Shown piece by piece: positions 1 through 6,637 of a stretch of DNA of 64,000 bases (positions are counted from its first letter, which is position 1; each line of letters begins with the position of its first letter). Location: NCBI RefSeq assembly GCF_900107045.1, contig NZ_FNON01000004.1, positions 124,001 through 188,000 on the forward strand, read 5' to 3'. This stretch comes from Amycolatopsis xylanica. Lineage in GTDB: Bacteria; Actinomycetota; Actinomycetes; Mycobacteriales; Pseudonocardiaceae. The notes below the pieces were generated by a model. The model saw only the letters and a list, made by a program, of their open reading frames with translations, was not told where the DNA came from and made no database searches. A program made the position numbers and the translations under genes.

Positions 1-1
1 C

Positions 2-637
2 GTCGACATCTTCTACTCGCACCGGTTCGACCCGGAGACCCCGCTGGAGGAGACCGTCGGCGCGCTCGACACCGCGGTCCGCTCCGGCAAGGCGCTGTAC
101 GTGGGCATTTCCTCGTACTCGTCGGAGAAGACCCGCGAGGCCGCGCGGCTGCTGCGTGAGCTGGGCACTCCCCTGCTCATCCACCAGCCGTCGTACTCGA
201 TGTTCAACCGCTGGACCGAAGAGGACCGGCTGCTCGACACCCTCGAAGCCGAGGGCGCGGGCTGCATCGCGTTCTCCCCGCTCGCGCAGGGCCTGCTGAC
301 CAGCCGGTACCTCGACGGCGTGCCGTCGGACTCGCGCGCGGCGCAAGGCAAGTCGCTCAATCCGACCACGATCGACGAGACCGCGCTCGCGAAGGTCCGC
401 GCGCTCAACGAGATCGCCCAGCGCCGCGGCCAGTCCCTCGCGCAGCTCGCGCTGGCGTGGGGCCTGCGTGACCCGCGCATGACCTCGGTGCTCATCGGCG
501 CGAGCAGCGTCAAGCAGCTCGAGGACAACGTCGGCGCGCTGGCCAACCTCGACTTCACCGCCGAGGAGCTCCGCGACATCGACCAGTACGCCACCGAGGG
601 CGACATCAACCTCTGGAAGAAGTCGACCGACGCCTGA
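2..637 (+). CDS. Aldo/keto reductase, C-terminal part (window edge)
   Basis: The frame is open from the window edge, so the N-terminal third, including the usual catalytic Asp/Tyr/Lys/His region, is outside the window. The visible 211 residues match the C-terminal half of the YghZ/Kv-beta type of aldo/keto reductase: 'ALYVGISSYSSEKTREAARL' around residue 30, 'LLIHQPSYSMFNRW', 'IAFSPLAQGLLTSRYL', and the NADPH-binding tail 'SVLIGASSVKQLEDNVGAL'. The E. coli YghZ protein is about 346 residues, so roughly 130 are missing. The likely role is cytosolic NADPH-dependent reduction of small aldehydes such as L-glyceraldehyde 3-phosphate. The substrate is inferred from family only. A cluster of hairpins follows directly. 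Confidence 0.85.
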   Translation, partial: VDIFYSHRFDPETPLEETVGALDTAVRSGKALYVGISSYSSEKTREAARLLRELGTPLLIHQPSYSMFNRWTEEDRLLDTLEAEGAGCIAFSPLAQGLLTSRYLDGVPSDSRAAQGKSLNPTTIDETALAKVRALNEIAQRRGQSLAQLALAWGLRDPRMTSVLIGASSVKQLEDNVGALANLDFTAEELRDIDQYATEGDINLWKKSTDA

Positions 638-640
638 GGC

Positions 641-728
641 CCGGGGATAAAGCGGGCTTTATCCCGGGTGCTTTTCCCGGGATAAAGCCCGCTTTATCCC
701 GTTCCGAGATAAAGCGGGCTTTATCCCG
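641..728. terminator. Three hairpins of the GATAAAGC/GCTTTATC family (family R1)
   Basis: Three near-perfect palindromes lie head to tail (about 641-667, 674-701 and 706-728), each built from GGGATAAAGC and GCTTTATCCC arms around a 2-3 base loop. They fill the space between two convergent genes, so a bidirectional terminator role is likely. The same family recurs at 50847-50896 and 63807-63853, which marks it as a dispersed repeat and not a one-off terminator. Confidence 0.7.
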
Positions 729-731
729 TTT

Positions 732-2039
732 CTAGCCACACTTGGGGAACAGACCCCGCGTCCCGCCGGTCGCCGCCTTGTCGGTGAACTTGCAGCCGTA
801 GTCGGGCGCGGCCACGACGCGCCGGTCGTTGACGACGTCACCCGCCGGGCGCTTGCCGGTTTCGACCCACGCGCGCAGGTCGTCCCAGGCCGCACCGACC
901 TCGGCGTTGCTGAACTCGCAGTGATTACCCGTGCGGATCGCCCGCTGCACCAGCGAACCCGTGCGGCCGTGCCGCGCGACGTCATCCCGGTAAAGCTGTT
1001 CCATCGAGAACGGGACGAACATGTCACCGAGCCCGTGCAGGCTCAGCACCGGCGCGGTCGGCGTCCCGGCGATGCGCGGAATCTGGGTCAGCGCGGGGTT
1101 GAACCTGGCCCAGAGGTTCTCGGGCGGCACCCGGCGGACGGTCCGGTTGACGTCGACCGGCGTGTTCGGGGTGTACCGGGTGAACACGTTCGTCGCCAGC
1201 TGCGCCGGGTTCTCTGGCAGGCTGTCACCGCCGGTCGGCACCGCGATCGTGAACAGGAAGTGCTTCCACAGCTGGAAAGAAGCGTCCGCGCCCGGCCTCG
1301 GCCCGCCGGATCGCTCGACGGTGATCGCCCGCAGCTGCGCGCCGCGATCGGTCAGCGTCCCGTTGAGCCCGAGCGTCTGCTCGATCTTCGGCACCGCGGT
1401 GGTCTCGTAGTCGGCGGGCACCGGATACGCGGTCACGCCTGAAAGATCCTGCGCGACCAGGTTGTAATCGGTGAAGAAGTCGAACAGCGCCTGGTCGCCG
1501 AGCACGCCGCACATCGGCAGCGCGCCGGCGTAGAAGCCCGGGTACTCCTCGATCGACCGGCCGACGACGTGCCCGCCCATCGAAGCTCCGGCGATGAACA
1601 CCTGCTTCGGCCGTTTCACCAGCTTGCCGAACAGCGACGCCAGCTCGCGCGTTGTCGTCACGCCCGCTTTCACGTCGTAGCCGTTGTCGTAGTACGACGA
1701 GGCCGCCCACGCGAAACCCTGGTCCAGCAGGCGCTGCCGCAACCCGGCGCCCGGCGGTTCGACGGTCAGCACCTTGCCCTGCCCGCGATAGCCGTGCGCC
1801 CACATCGTCAGCTTGCCGTTCCACTGTGGCGGCACTTCGATGTCGTACGCGGCGTGCCCGTGCACGCCCTGCAGCACGCGGGTCGGCTGGCCGCCCACGG
1901 TCGCGGGCGCGAGCGGCGGGTTGACGATCGTGTAGCCGGGCAGCGGCTGGTCGTCGGGCGTGCCACCCGACGCCTGCGCGGGGACCACCGCCGCGAGCGA
2001 CAGTGCCAGTACGGCCGAAAAGATCATGCGGATGCGCAT
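732..2039 (-). CDS. Secreted alpha/beta hydrolase
   Basis: A 435-residue protein with a signal peptide (MRIRM then a hydrophobic run ending near AQASG), so it is exported. The nucleophile elbow is 'IAGASMGGHVVG' (Ser in GxSxG, about residue 165). An Asp in 'LHGLGDMFVPF' and a His in 'TGNHCEF' complete a plausible catalytic triad. Cysteines near the C-terminus (CGVLG, NHCEF, YGCKF, FPKCG) could form disulfides outside the cell. The start at 2039 is chosen because GGAGG lies six bases upstream; a longer reading frame to 2096 runs through that ribosome site. The substrate is unknown; an esterase or lipase-like role is inferred. It lies convergent to the aldo/keto reductase. Confidence 0.75.
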   Translation of the reverse strand: MRIRMIFSAVLALSLAAVVPAQASGGTPDDQPLPGYTIVNPPLAPATVGGQPTRVLQGVHGHAAYDIEVPPQWNGKLTMWAHGYRGQGKVLTVEPPGAGLRQRLLDQGFAWAASSYYDNGYDVKAGVTTTRELASLFGKLVKRPKQVFIAGASMGGHVVGRSIEEYPGFYAGALPMCGVLGDQALFDFFTDYNLVAQDLSGVTAYPVPADYETTAVPKIEQTLGLNGTLTDRGAQLRAITVERSGGPRPGADASFQLWKHFLFTIAVPTGGDSLPENPAQLATNVFTRYTPNTPVDVNRTVRRVPPENLWARFNPALTQIPRIAGTPTAPVLSLHGLGDMFVPFSMEQLYRDDVARHGRTGSLVQRAIRTGNHCEFSNAEVGAAWDDLRAWVETGKRPAGDVVNDRRVVAAPDYGCKFTDKAATGGTRGLFPKCG

Positions 2040-2108
2040 GCGACACCTCCAGGCCGCTGACGCTAGCAGCGGACGGAAGGCCCGTCGTCCGACCAAAGAA
2101 CGACGTTG

Positions 2109-2708
2109 TCAGCCGCCGAGCACCTCGTCGAGGTAGGGGCCGAGCACCGTGACGGTCTCGCGCGCGATCTCGGCGGGGGTGCCGTCTGGCGAAGCCGCGT
2201 AGCTGACGGCGAGCCGGACGAGGTAGCGCGAAATCCGGTTCAGCGCCTCGTGATCGGTGTCCGGCCACTGCTTGACCAGCATCTCGGTCAGCCGGACGGT
2301 CGAGCCGTGCAGGATCGGGCCCGCGTGGTTGGTGACCGTGGACAGCAGGCCGTCGCTGTCGTCGCCCGCCACGATCGCCTTGATCAGCGGTTCCTCGGCG
2401 GCCGCGGTCAGGAAGACCTCCAGCGCGGCCGCGAGCGCCTCGCGGGGCTCGGCCACGTGCGCGACGATCGCCTCTTCGACGGCGGCGAGGAACACCTCGG
2501 TCTCACGCAGGATGTACGCCTCGGCGAACAGCTGGCGCGAGCGGAACTCCTTGTACAGCGTCTGCCTGCTGACCCCGGCCGCCGTGGCGATGTCGCCCAT
2601 CTTGAGGTCCTGCCACGACTTCTCGCGCAGGAGATCGGACGCCGCGTTGAGCAGCGTGTCGCGAAGGAGCACCTTCGCGGCTTCGGCGTACGGGACCCGG
2701 GGTGCCAT
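2109..2708 (-). CDS. TetR-family regulator of the alkane hydroxylase operon
   Basis: A 199-residue TetR-type regulator. The N-terminal DNA-binding domain shows the family helix-turn-helix 'MGDIATAAGVSRQTLYKEF' at about residues 35-53; the rest is an all-helical ligand-binding domain. It is the last gene of the strand-sharing series alkB, two rubredoxins and this regulator, 59 bases after the second rubredoxin. In Rhodococcus, Gordonia and Dietzia a TetR gene (alkU/alkX) occupies the same place, so regulation of alkB in response to fatty acids or alkanes is a good inference. The start at 2708 is the first ATG before the conserved helices; the frame extends further upstream without a ribosome site. 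Confidence 0.8.
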   Translation of the reverse strand: MAPRVPYAEAAKVLLRDTLLNAASDLLREKSWQDLKMGDIATAAGVSRQTLYKEFRSRQLFAEAYILRETEVFLAAVEEAIVAHVAEPREALAAALEVFLTAAAEEPLIKAIVAGDDSDGLLSTVTNHAGPILHGSTVRLTEMLVKQWPDTDHEALNRISRYLVRLAVSYAASPDGTPAEIARETVTVLGPYLDEVLGG

Positions 2709-2767
2709 GTCCACCACGTTGTCAGCACCCCTAGTGCGTGTCAACGAGGTGGACACGATCAGGGCGC

Positions 2768-2941
2768 TCACGCCCGTTCGACCTCGACCATCACGAAGTC
2801 GGCCTTCGCGGCGCCGCAGTCGGGGCACGACCAGTCGTCCGGGATGTCGTCCCACTTGGTGCCGGGCGCGATGTCCTCCTCCGGCCAGCCGAGCGCCTCG
2901 TCGTACTCGAACCCGCAGACCTCACAGCGGTAGACCTTCAT
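2768..2941 (-). CDS. rubA2: Rubredoxin (second of two)
   Basis: A 57-residue rubredoxin with two Cys pairs for one Fe: 'YRCEVCGFEYDE' at the start and 'WSCPDCGAAK' near residue 40. It carries electrons from a rubredoxin reductase to AlkB in the cytosol. Its ATG overlaps the stop of the preceding rubredoxin by four bases, so the two are translationally coupled. The CxxCG pair in both halves fits the AlkG2 type, which transfers electrons to alkane hydroxylases. No rubredoxin reductase is present here, so it must be encoded elsewhere. Confidence 0.92.
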   Translation of the reverse strand: MKVYRCEVCGFEYDEALGWPEEDIAPGTKWDDIPDDWSCPDCGAAKADFVMVEVERA

Positions 2942-3105
2942 GCCACGACCTCCTCGAAATCGATCTTCTCCCTGACCCCGCAGTCCGGGCAGCACCAGTC
3001 GTCGGGCACGGCGCCCCACTCGGTGCCGGCCGGGAAACCTTCACGCGGCGCGCCCGCCGTCTCGTCGTAGACGTACTCGCAGACCGGGCACCGGAACCTG
3101 CTCAT
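2938..3105 (-). CDS. rubA1: Rubredoxin (first of two)
   Basis: A 55-residue rubredoxin with the Fe ligands in 'FRCPVCEYVYDE' and 'WCCPDCGVRE'. The first pair is CxxCE where the neighbouring rubredoxin has CxxCG. In alkane-degrading actinobacteria an AlkG1-type rubredoxin (which often cannot substitute functionally) is paired with an AlkG2-type, and the two genes here follow that pattern. An extra Cys beside the second pair (WCCPDC) is also typical of AlkG1. Start and stop overlap the neighbours (ATGA with alkB at 3102-3105), placing it firmly in the alkB operon. Confidence 0.92.
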   Translation of the reverse strand: MSRFRCPVCEYVYDETAGAPREGFPAGTEWGAVPDDWCCPDCGVREKIDFEEVVA

Positions 3106-4265
3106 GCCCCGTACCTGGCCAGGATCTTGGCGCGGTTGCGCGGATTGACGTTGGCGAGCGTGATGTCGCCCTCGTAGTGCGCGAGCACGCGCTTGTCCAT
3201 CACCTTGCGCCACACCGGCGGCAGATAGGCGAACACGATCATCGACGCGTACCCGGCGGGCAGCTGCGGCGCCTGCTCGAAGTGCCGCAACGCCTGGTAG
3301 CGCCGGGTCGGGTTGGCGTGGTGATCACTGTGCCGCTGCAGGTGGTAGAGGAAGACGTTGGTGCACACGTTGTTGCTGTTCCAGCTGTGCCGCGGCGCCG
3401 GCCGCTCGTACCGCCCGCGCGGCTCCTTCTGCCGCATGAGCCCGTAGTGCTCCAGGTAGTTCACGGCCTCCAGCAGCGAGAACCCGAACACGGCCTGGAT
3501 CAGCAGGTACGGCAACACTTCCACGCCATAGAAGGCGACCAGCGCGCCGAAGAGCACCACGGTCATCGCCCACGCGTTGAGCACATCGTTGCGCAGCGTC
3601 CACGGGCTCTTGTTCATCCGCGCGAGGCGCGCCTTTTCCAGTCCCCAGGCGGATTTCAGGCTCCCGATGACCGAGCGGGGCAGGAAGCCCCAGAACGTCT
3701 CGCCGAACCGCGAGCTGGCCGGGTCCTCCGGAGTCGCGACGCGGACGTGGTGCCCGCGGTTGTGCTCGATGAAGAAGTGGCCGTACGCCGACTGCGCCAG
3801 TGCGATCTTCGACAGCCACCGTTCGAGCTGGTCTTTCTTGTGCCCCAGCTCGTGCGCGGTGTTGATGCCGATGCCCGCGACGATGCCGACCGTGATCGCC
3901 AGCCCGATCTTGTCCACAATGGACATCGGATGCGTCGTCCACAGCCAGCACGCGACGGCCAGCGAGACGTATTGGATCGGCAGGTAGAGGTACGTGACCC
4001 AGCGGTAGTAGCGGTCGTTCTCGAGCCAGTCGATGAGGCTGTCCGGCGGGTTCTCCGCGTCGGTGCCGACCAGCAGGTCGATCAGCGGGATGAGGCCGAA
4101 GACGATGATCGGGCCCGCCCACCAGAACAGCCCGAGCCCGGTGGCGGACACGAGTCCCCAGGCCAGGAAGGGCGCGGTCGGGATGATCAGGCCGAGCAAC
4201 CAGGCGTAACGCTTGCCGTCCCGCCAGGTCGCCTGCTCGGGGACCGCGTTCTCGATCGACGTCAT
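3102..4265 (-). CDS. alkB: Alkane 1-monooxygenase AlkB
   Basis: A 387-residue integral membrane di-iron hydroxylase that inserts O2-derived oxygen at the terminal carbon of medium or long n-alkanes. It shows the His motifs of the family: 'HELGHKK' (about residue 140), 'HNRGHH' (about 170), and 'LQRHSDHHANP' (about 310), plus 'NYLEHYGL'. Several hydrophobic segments at the N-terminus and around residues 220-265 give the six-helix membrane domain. The start at 4265 has AGGAGG five bases upstream; an in-frame start at 4271 would overlap that site. First gene of alkB-rubA1-rubA2-tetR. Electrons come from NAD(P)H through a rubredoxin reductase not in this window. Confidence 0.95.
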   Translation of the reverse strand: MTSIENAVPEQATWRDGKRYAWLLGLIIPTAPFLAWGLVSATGLGLFWWAGPIIVFGLIPLIDLLVGTDAENPPDSLIDWLENDRYYRWVTYLYLPIQYVSLAVACWLWTTHPMSIVDKIGLAITVGIVAGIGINTAHELGHKKDQLERWLSKIALAQSAYGHFFIEHNRGHHVRVATPEDPASSRFGETFWGFLPRSVIGSLKSAWGLEKARLARMNKSPWTLRNDVLNAWAMTVVLFGALVAFYGVEVLPYLLIQAVFGFSLLEAVNYLEHYGLMRQKEPRGRYERPAPRHSWNSNNVCTNVFLYHLQRHSDHHANPTRRYQALRHFEQAPQLPAGYASMIVFAYLPPVWRKVMDKRVLAHYEGDITLANVNPRNRAKILARYGA

Positions 4266-4374
4266 GAGCACCTCCTCGTGCTTACACCACTCCGACTCGT
4301 GTATCGACGGTAGACACGGAGACGCGCTGTGTCAACCAACCATCCACGAACGGGCGACGTGTACACCCGGCGCC
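4266..4374. promoter_or_regulatory. alkB upstream region
   Basis: The 100 bases before alkB contain an interrupted repeat, GTGTATC and TAGACAC, around 4297-4315, and a GTGTCAAC motif at about 4330 that also occurs just ahead of the TetR gene (about 2739). Both are candidate sites for the co-transcribed TetR regulator. The match is weak and promoter elements cannot be fixed by eye. Confidence 0.3.
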
Positions 4375-4549
4375 TGTATGAAGGCTCCCTTCATACGGTT
4401 GGCGCTGGATGAAGGCTCCCCTCATCCACCCCGAGCTGGATGAAGGCTCCCTTCATCACGCATAGCTGGATGAAGGCTCCCCTCATACAGCCCAACGCGT
4501 ATGAAGGCTCCCTTCATCAGCCATAGCTGGATGAAGGCTCCCTTCATAC
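4375..4549. repeat. Six clustered palindromes with ATGAAGG/CCTTCAT arms (family R2)
   Basis: Six copies of a 17-base palindrome, ATGAAGG-CTC-CCTTCAT, spaced about 30 bases apart centre to centre. Some right arms read CCCTCAT in place of CCTTCAT. The spacers are 10-14 bases and differ from each other. The array lies in the intergenic space between alkB (5' end) and the PucR gene (3' end). It has no open frame of note. The small loop and short arms suggest hairpins or protein-binding sites rather than a CRISPR. Confidence 0.75.
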
Positions 4550-4614
4550 GTTTCGGCATGCCCCTAGGGCGGGGCAGCCCCAAGGGCGGAGGAGCGCTTG
4601 TCCGCGGCTAAGGG

Positions 4615-4838
4615 CTCGTGAGCGTTGCGGGCGGTTCTAACCGCCCGCAACGCTCACGACCCCGGCCACGTGGGAGGAGTGAGTGCCCTTTGCGGCGCTA
4701 GACGACGCAAAACGCACTCACCCCGCAACGCTCACGAGCCTTGGTCGGCTGAGTGAGGGCCTCCCTCACCCAAGCCGGACCACACCCCGGGTCGTGAGTG
4801 TTTAGGCCGGTTAGAACCGGCCGGAACACTCACGACCT
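4615..4838. terminator. Cluster of long perfect hairpins downstream of the PucR gene (families R3 and R7)
   Basis: In order: a 44-base perfect palindrome with GGTTCTAACC at its centre (4616-4659); an interrupted repeat with GTGAGTGC and GCACTCAC outer arms (4679-4721); GTGAGGG-CCT-CCCTCAC (about 4753-4769); and another palindrome with GGTTAGAACC at its centre flanked by GTCGTGAGTG and CACTCACGAC (about 4791-4837). The last ends two bases from the stop of the PucR gene, so it is well placed to terminate it. No U-tract is present, as is common in actinobacteria. Confidence 0.6.
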
Positions 4839-6050
4839 CTACGAGCGGCGGCCGGGCGAGGGCAGGTGCGCGGTCTCGGGGAACATGTGCAGCGCACGCA
4901 GGGCCGCCCCGAGTTCGGCGATGTCGGCCGGGTCCGTCAAAGACCGGCCCAGCTCTTCGGCGATCCGCTTCAAGCGGTGCCGGATCGTGTTGGGGTGACA
5001 GAACATCCGCTCGGACGTCAGCTTCGTCGACCCTTGCTGCTCGAACCACGCCCGCAAGGTCAGCAGCAGCACGTTCCGGTCGTCCCCCGGCAGGTCCAGG
5101 ATCGGCCGCAGCACGTGATGCGCGAGCTGCACCGAGGCCTCCGGCGCGCTCGCGACCAGCCCCGCGAGCGGCGACTCGTTGAACTGCACGATCCCCGACG
5201 ACCCCGGCATGAGACTCGACAGCGCCACCCGCGCGAGATGCAGCGCCCGCGCCGTGTTGGCCAGCCCGGTGAACACCGGGCTCACCCCGATCCGGCCCGT
5301 GGAGTTCTCGCGCAGCAACTCGATCAGCACCTGCGACGCACGCGGGTCCCGCATAGAAACGACACCGACCTGCAGATCCGGCGTCAGCCGCCAGGCCGAG
5401 GCGTGACACCGGTCGCGCAGCCGGGCTTCCATCTGTGGCAACGGCTCCTGCCCGACCGAGGGCGCCTCGGCCGCGACGACGACGAACGTTCCGTCCAGCG
5501 AAAGGTCCAGCACGCGCGCGATGTCCCACAGCGAGCCCTCGGTGCCGCCGGCGAACAGCGCCTCGACCAAGGCCGACCGGCGGTTCTGCTGTTCGGCCAT
5601 CAGCTCGGCCGTCGCCTCGCGGTAGGCCGTGGTCAGCGCCTCGGCGTAGTCGTCGACCAGTGCCCAGATCGCGGTCGTCGCCGCGACGAGACCGTCGAAG
5701 TCCTGGCGTGCGCCGGTGAGCTCGACGAACTTGTGCCACACCTCGGTCAGCCCGATCCGGTACGCGCGCAGCAACTCCGGCAGCGGCGCGCACTGGAGCC
5801 CGCGCGCGCGGCCGGTCGCGCTCGCCTGCGAAAGATCGGGCGCGCCGGAGCCGGTGAGCGTCCGCATCACGAAGCCGAGATTGACGCGCACCGACTCGTG
5901 CAGCTGCTCGTAGGTGACGAAGCGCGCGTCGTGGTAGACCGGCATCTCGTCGAGGATCTGCTCGACGGTGTTCTTGATCATCTCGGGCAGCCGGGTTTCC
6001 ACCTCGGCGGCCAGGTCCGCGACCTCGGGAGCGATGTCGACATAGTGCAT
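4839..6050 (-). CDS. PucR/CdaR-type transcriptional regulator
   Basis: A 403-residue regulator with the PucR C-terminal helix-turn-helix: 'LLTLRAWFEQQGSTKLTSER' followed by 'MFCHPNTIRHRLKRIAEELG' near residues 335-370. The N-terminal 150 residues form an all-helical sensor of the RsbRD/PucR N-terminal type; the middle holds a GGDEF-like fold seen in this family. Members control catabolic genes. It is divergent from nothing and sits downstream of iorAB on the same strand, separated by a terminator, so its target is unclear; the neighbouring Mo hydroxylase is the obvious candidate. The ATG at 6050 is used, with GAGGAAG-type purines upstream. Confidence 0.8.
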   Translation of the reverse strand: MHYVDIAPEVADLAAEVETRLPEMIKNTVEQILDEMPVYHDARFVTYEQLHESVRVNLGFVMRTLTGSGAPDLSQASATGRARGLQCAPLPELLRAYRIGLTEVWHKFVELTGARQDFDGLVAATTAIWALVDDYAEALTTAYREATAELMAEQQNRRSALVEALFAGGTEGSLWDIARVLDLSLDGTFVVVAAEAPSVGQEPLPQMEARLRDRCHASAWRLTPDLQVGVVSMRDPRASQVLIELLRENSTGRIGVSPVFTGLANTARALHLARVALSSLMPGSSGIVQFNESPLAGLVASAPEASVQLAHHVLRPILDLPGDDRNVLLLTLRAWFEQQGSTKLTSERMFCHPNTIRHRLKRIAEELGRSLTDPADIAELGAALRALHMFPETAHLPSPGRRS

Positions 6051-6115
6051 GGCTTCCTCGGTCCTCCTCGTCGAGTACCTGGAAGTCGGAATTTAACACC
6101 ACTTCGGCCGAACAG

Positions 6116-6145
6116 GCTAAGCCGCTCCGCGTATGCGGCGTTAGC
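6116..6145 (-). terminator. Terminator hairpin after iorA
   Basis: An inverted repeat with arms GCTAAGCCGC and GCGGCGTTAGC and a nine-base loop lies 22 bases beyond the stop of the small Mo-hydroxylase subunit. It separates that operon from the PucR gene on the same strand. Confidence 0.6.
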
Positions 6146-6167
6146 CCGCCCGGCCGATCCGCACCTG

Positions 6168-6626
6168 CTACCGCATCTTCGCGGCGGCGCTCTTGATCGC
6201 CTCCCTGATCCGGAAGTACGAACCGCAGCGGCAGACGTTCTCGATCGCGTCGATCTGCGCGTCCGTCGGGTTCTTGGTCTGCTTCAGCAACGCGACCGCC
6301 GCCATGATCTGGCCGGGCTGGCAGTAGCCGCACTGCGCGACATCCTGTTCCAGCCAGGCTTCCTGGACCGGGTGCAGCACGTCGCCGTCCGCGAGCCCCT
6401 CGATCGTGGTGACCTCCTTGCCCTCGGCCTCGGAAACCGGGACCACGCAAGGATTGATGGCCGCGCCGTCCAGATGGCTGGTGCACGCCTTGCAGACGTT
6501 GATGCCGCAGCCGTACTTCGGGCCGCGGACCTTGAGCTTGTCGCGCAACGCCCACAGCAGCGGCAGGTCGGCGGGCGCGTCGACGGTGACGGGCTTCCCG
6601 TTCACGGAGAAGGTGTAGGTAGGCAA
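6168..6626 (-). CDS. [2Fe-2S] subunit of a molybdenum hydroxylase (IorA-like)
   Basis: A 152-residue protein with two [2Fe-2S] sites. The plant-type ferredoxin cluster is in 'YGCGINVCKACTSHLDG' with a further Cys in 'INPCVV'; the second, all-helical cluster is in 'QCGYCQPGQI' and 'ENVCRCGSY'. This matches the small subunit of isoquinoline 1-oxidoreductase and related xanthine-oxidase-family enzymes, which take electrons from the Mo site. A TTG at 6626 is taken as start: GAGGAG lies a few bases upstream and the sequence then reads as the family's N-terminus (PTYTFSVNGKPV). It follows iorB by 11 bases, so the two are co-translated. Confidence 0.85.
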   Translation of the reverse strand: MPTYTFSVNGKPVTVDAPADLPLLWALRDKLKVRGPKYGCGINVCKACTSHLDGAAINPCVVPVSEAEGKEVTTIEGLADGDVLHPVQEAWLEQDVAQCGYCQPGQIMAAVALLKQTKNPTDAQIDAIENVCRCGSYFRIREAIKSAAAKMR

Positions 6627-6637
6627 GGGAAAACTCC

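Noticed and set aside
659..1027. Small minus-strand ORF starting in the hairpin cluster
   Set aside because: It overlaps the 3' end of the hydrolase in another frame and runs through R1 hairpins; no domain, no ribosome site.
2938..3105. Possible duplicate of one rubredoxin gene
   Set aside because: The two rubredoxins differ strongly in sequence (AlkG1-type and AlkG2-type), as usual in alkB operons.
4375..4549. CRISPR array
   Set aside because: The repeats are 17-base palindromes with spacers of only 10-14 bases and no cas genes are present.
5435..5719. Arg/Pro-rich ORFs opposite the PucR gene
   Set aside because: Typical GC-rich antisense shadow without family resemblance.
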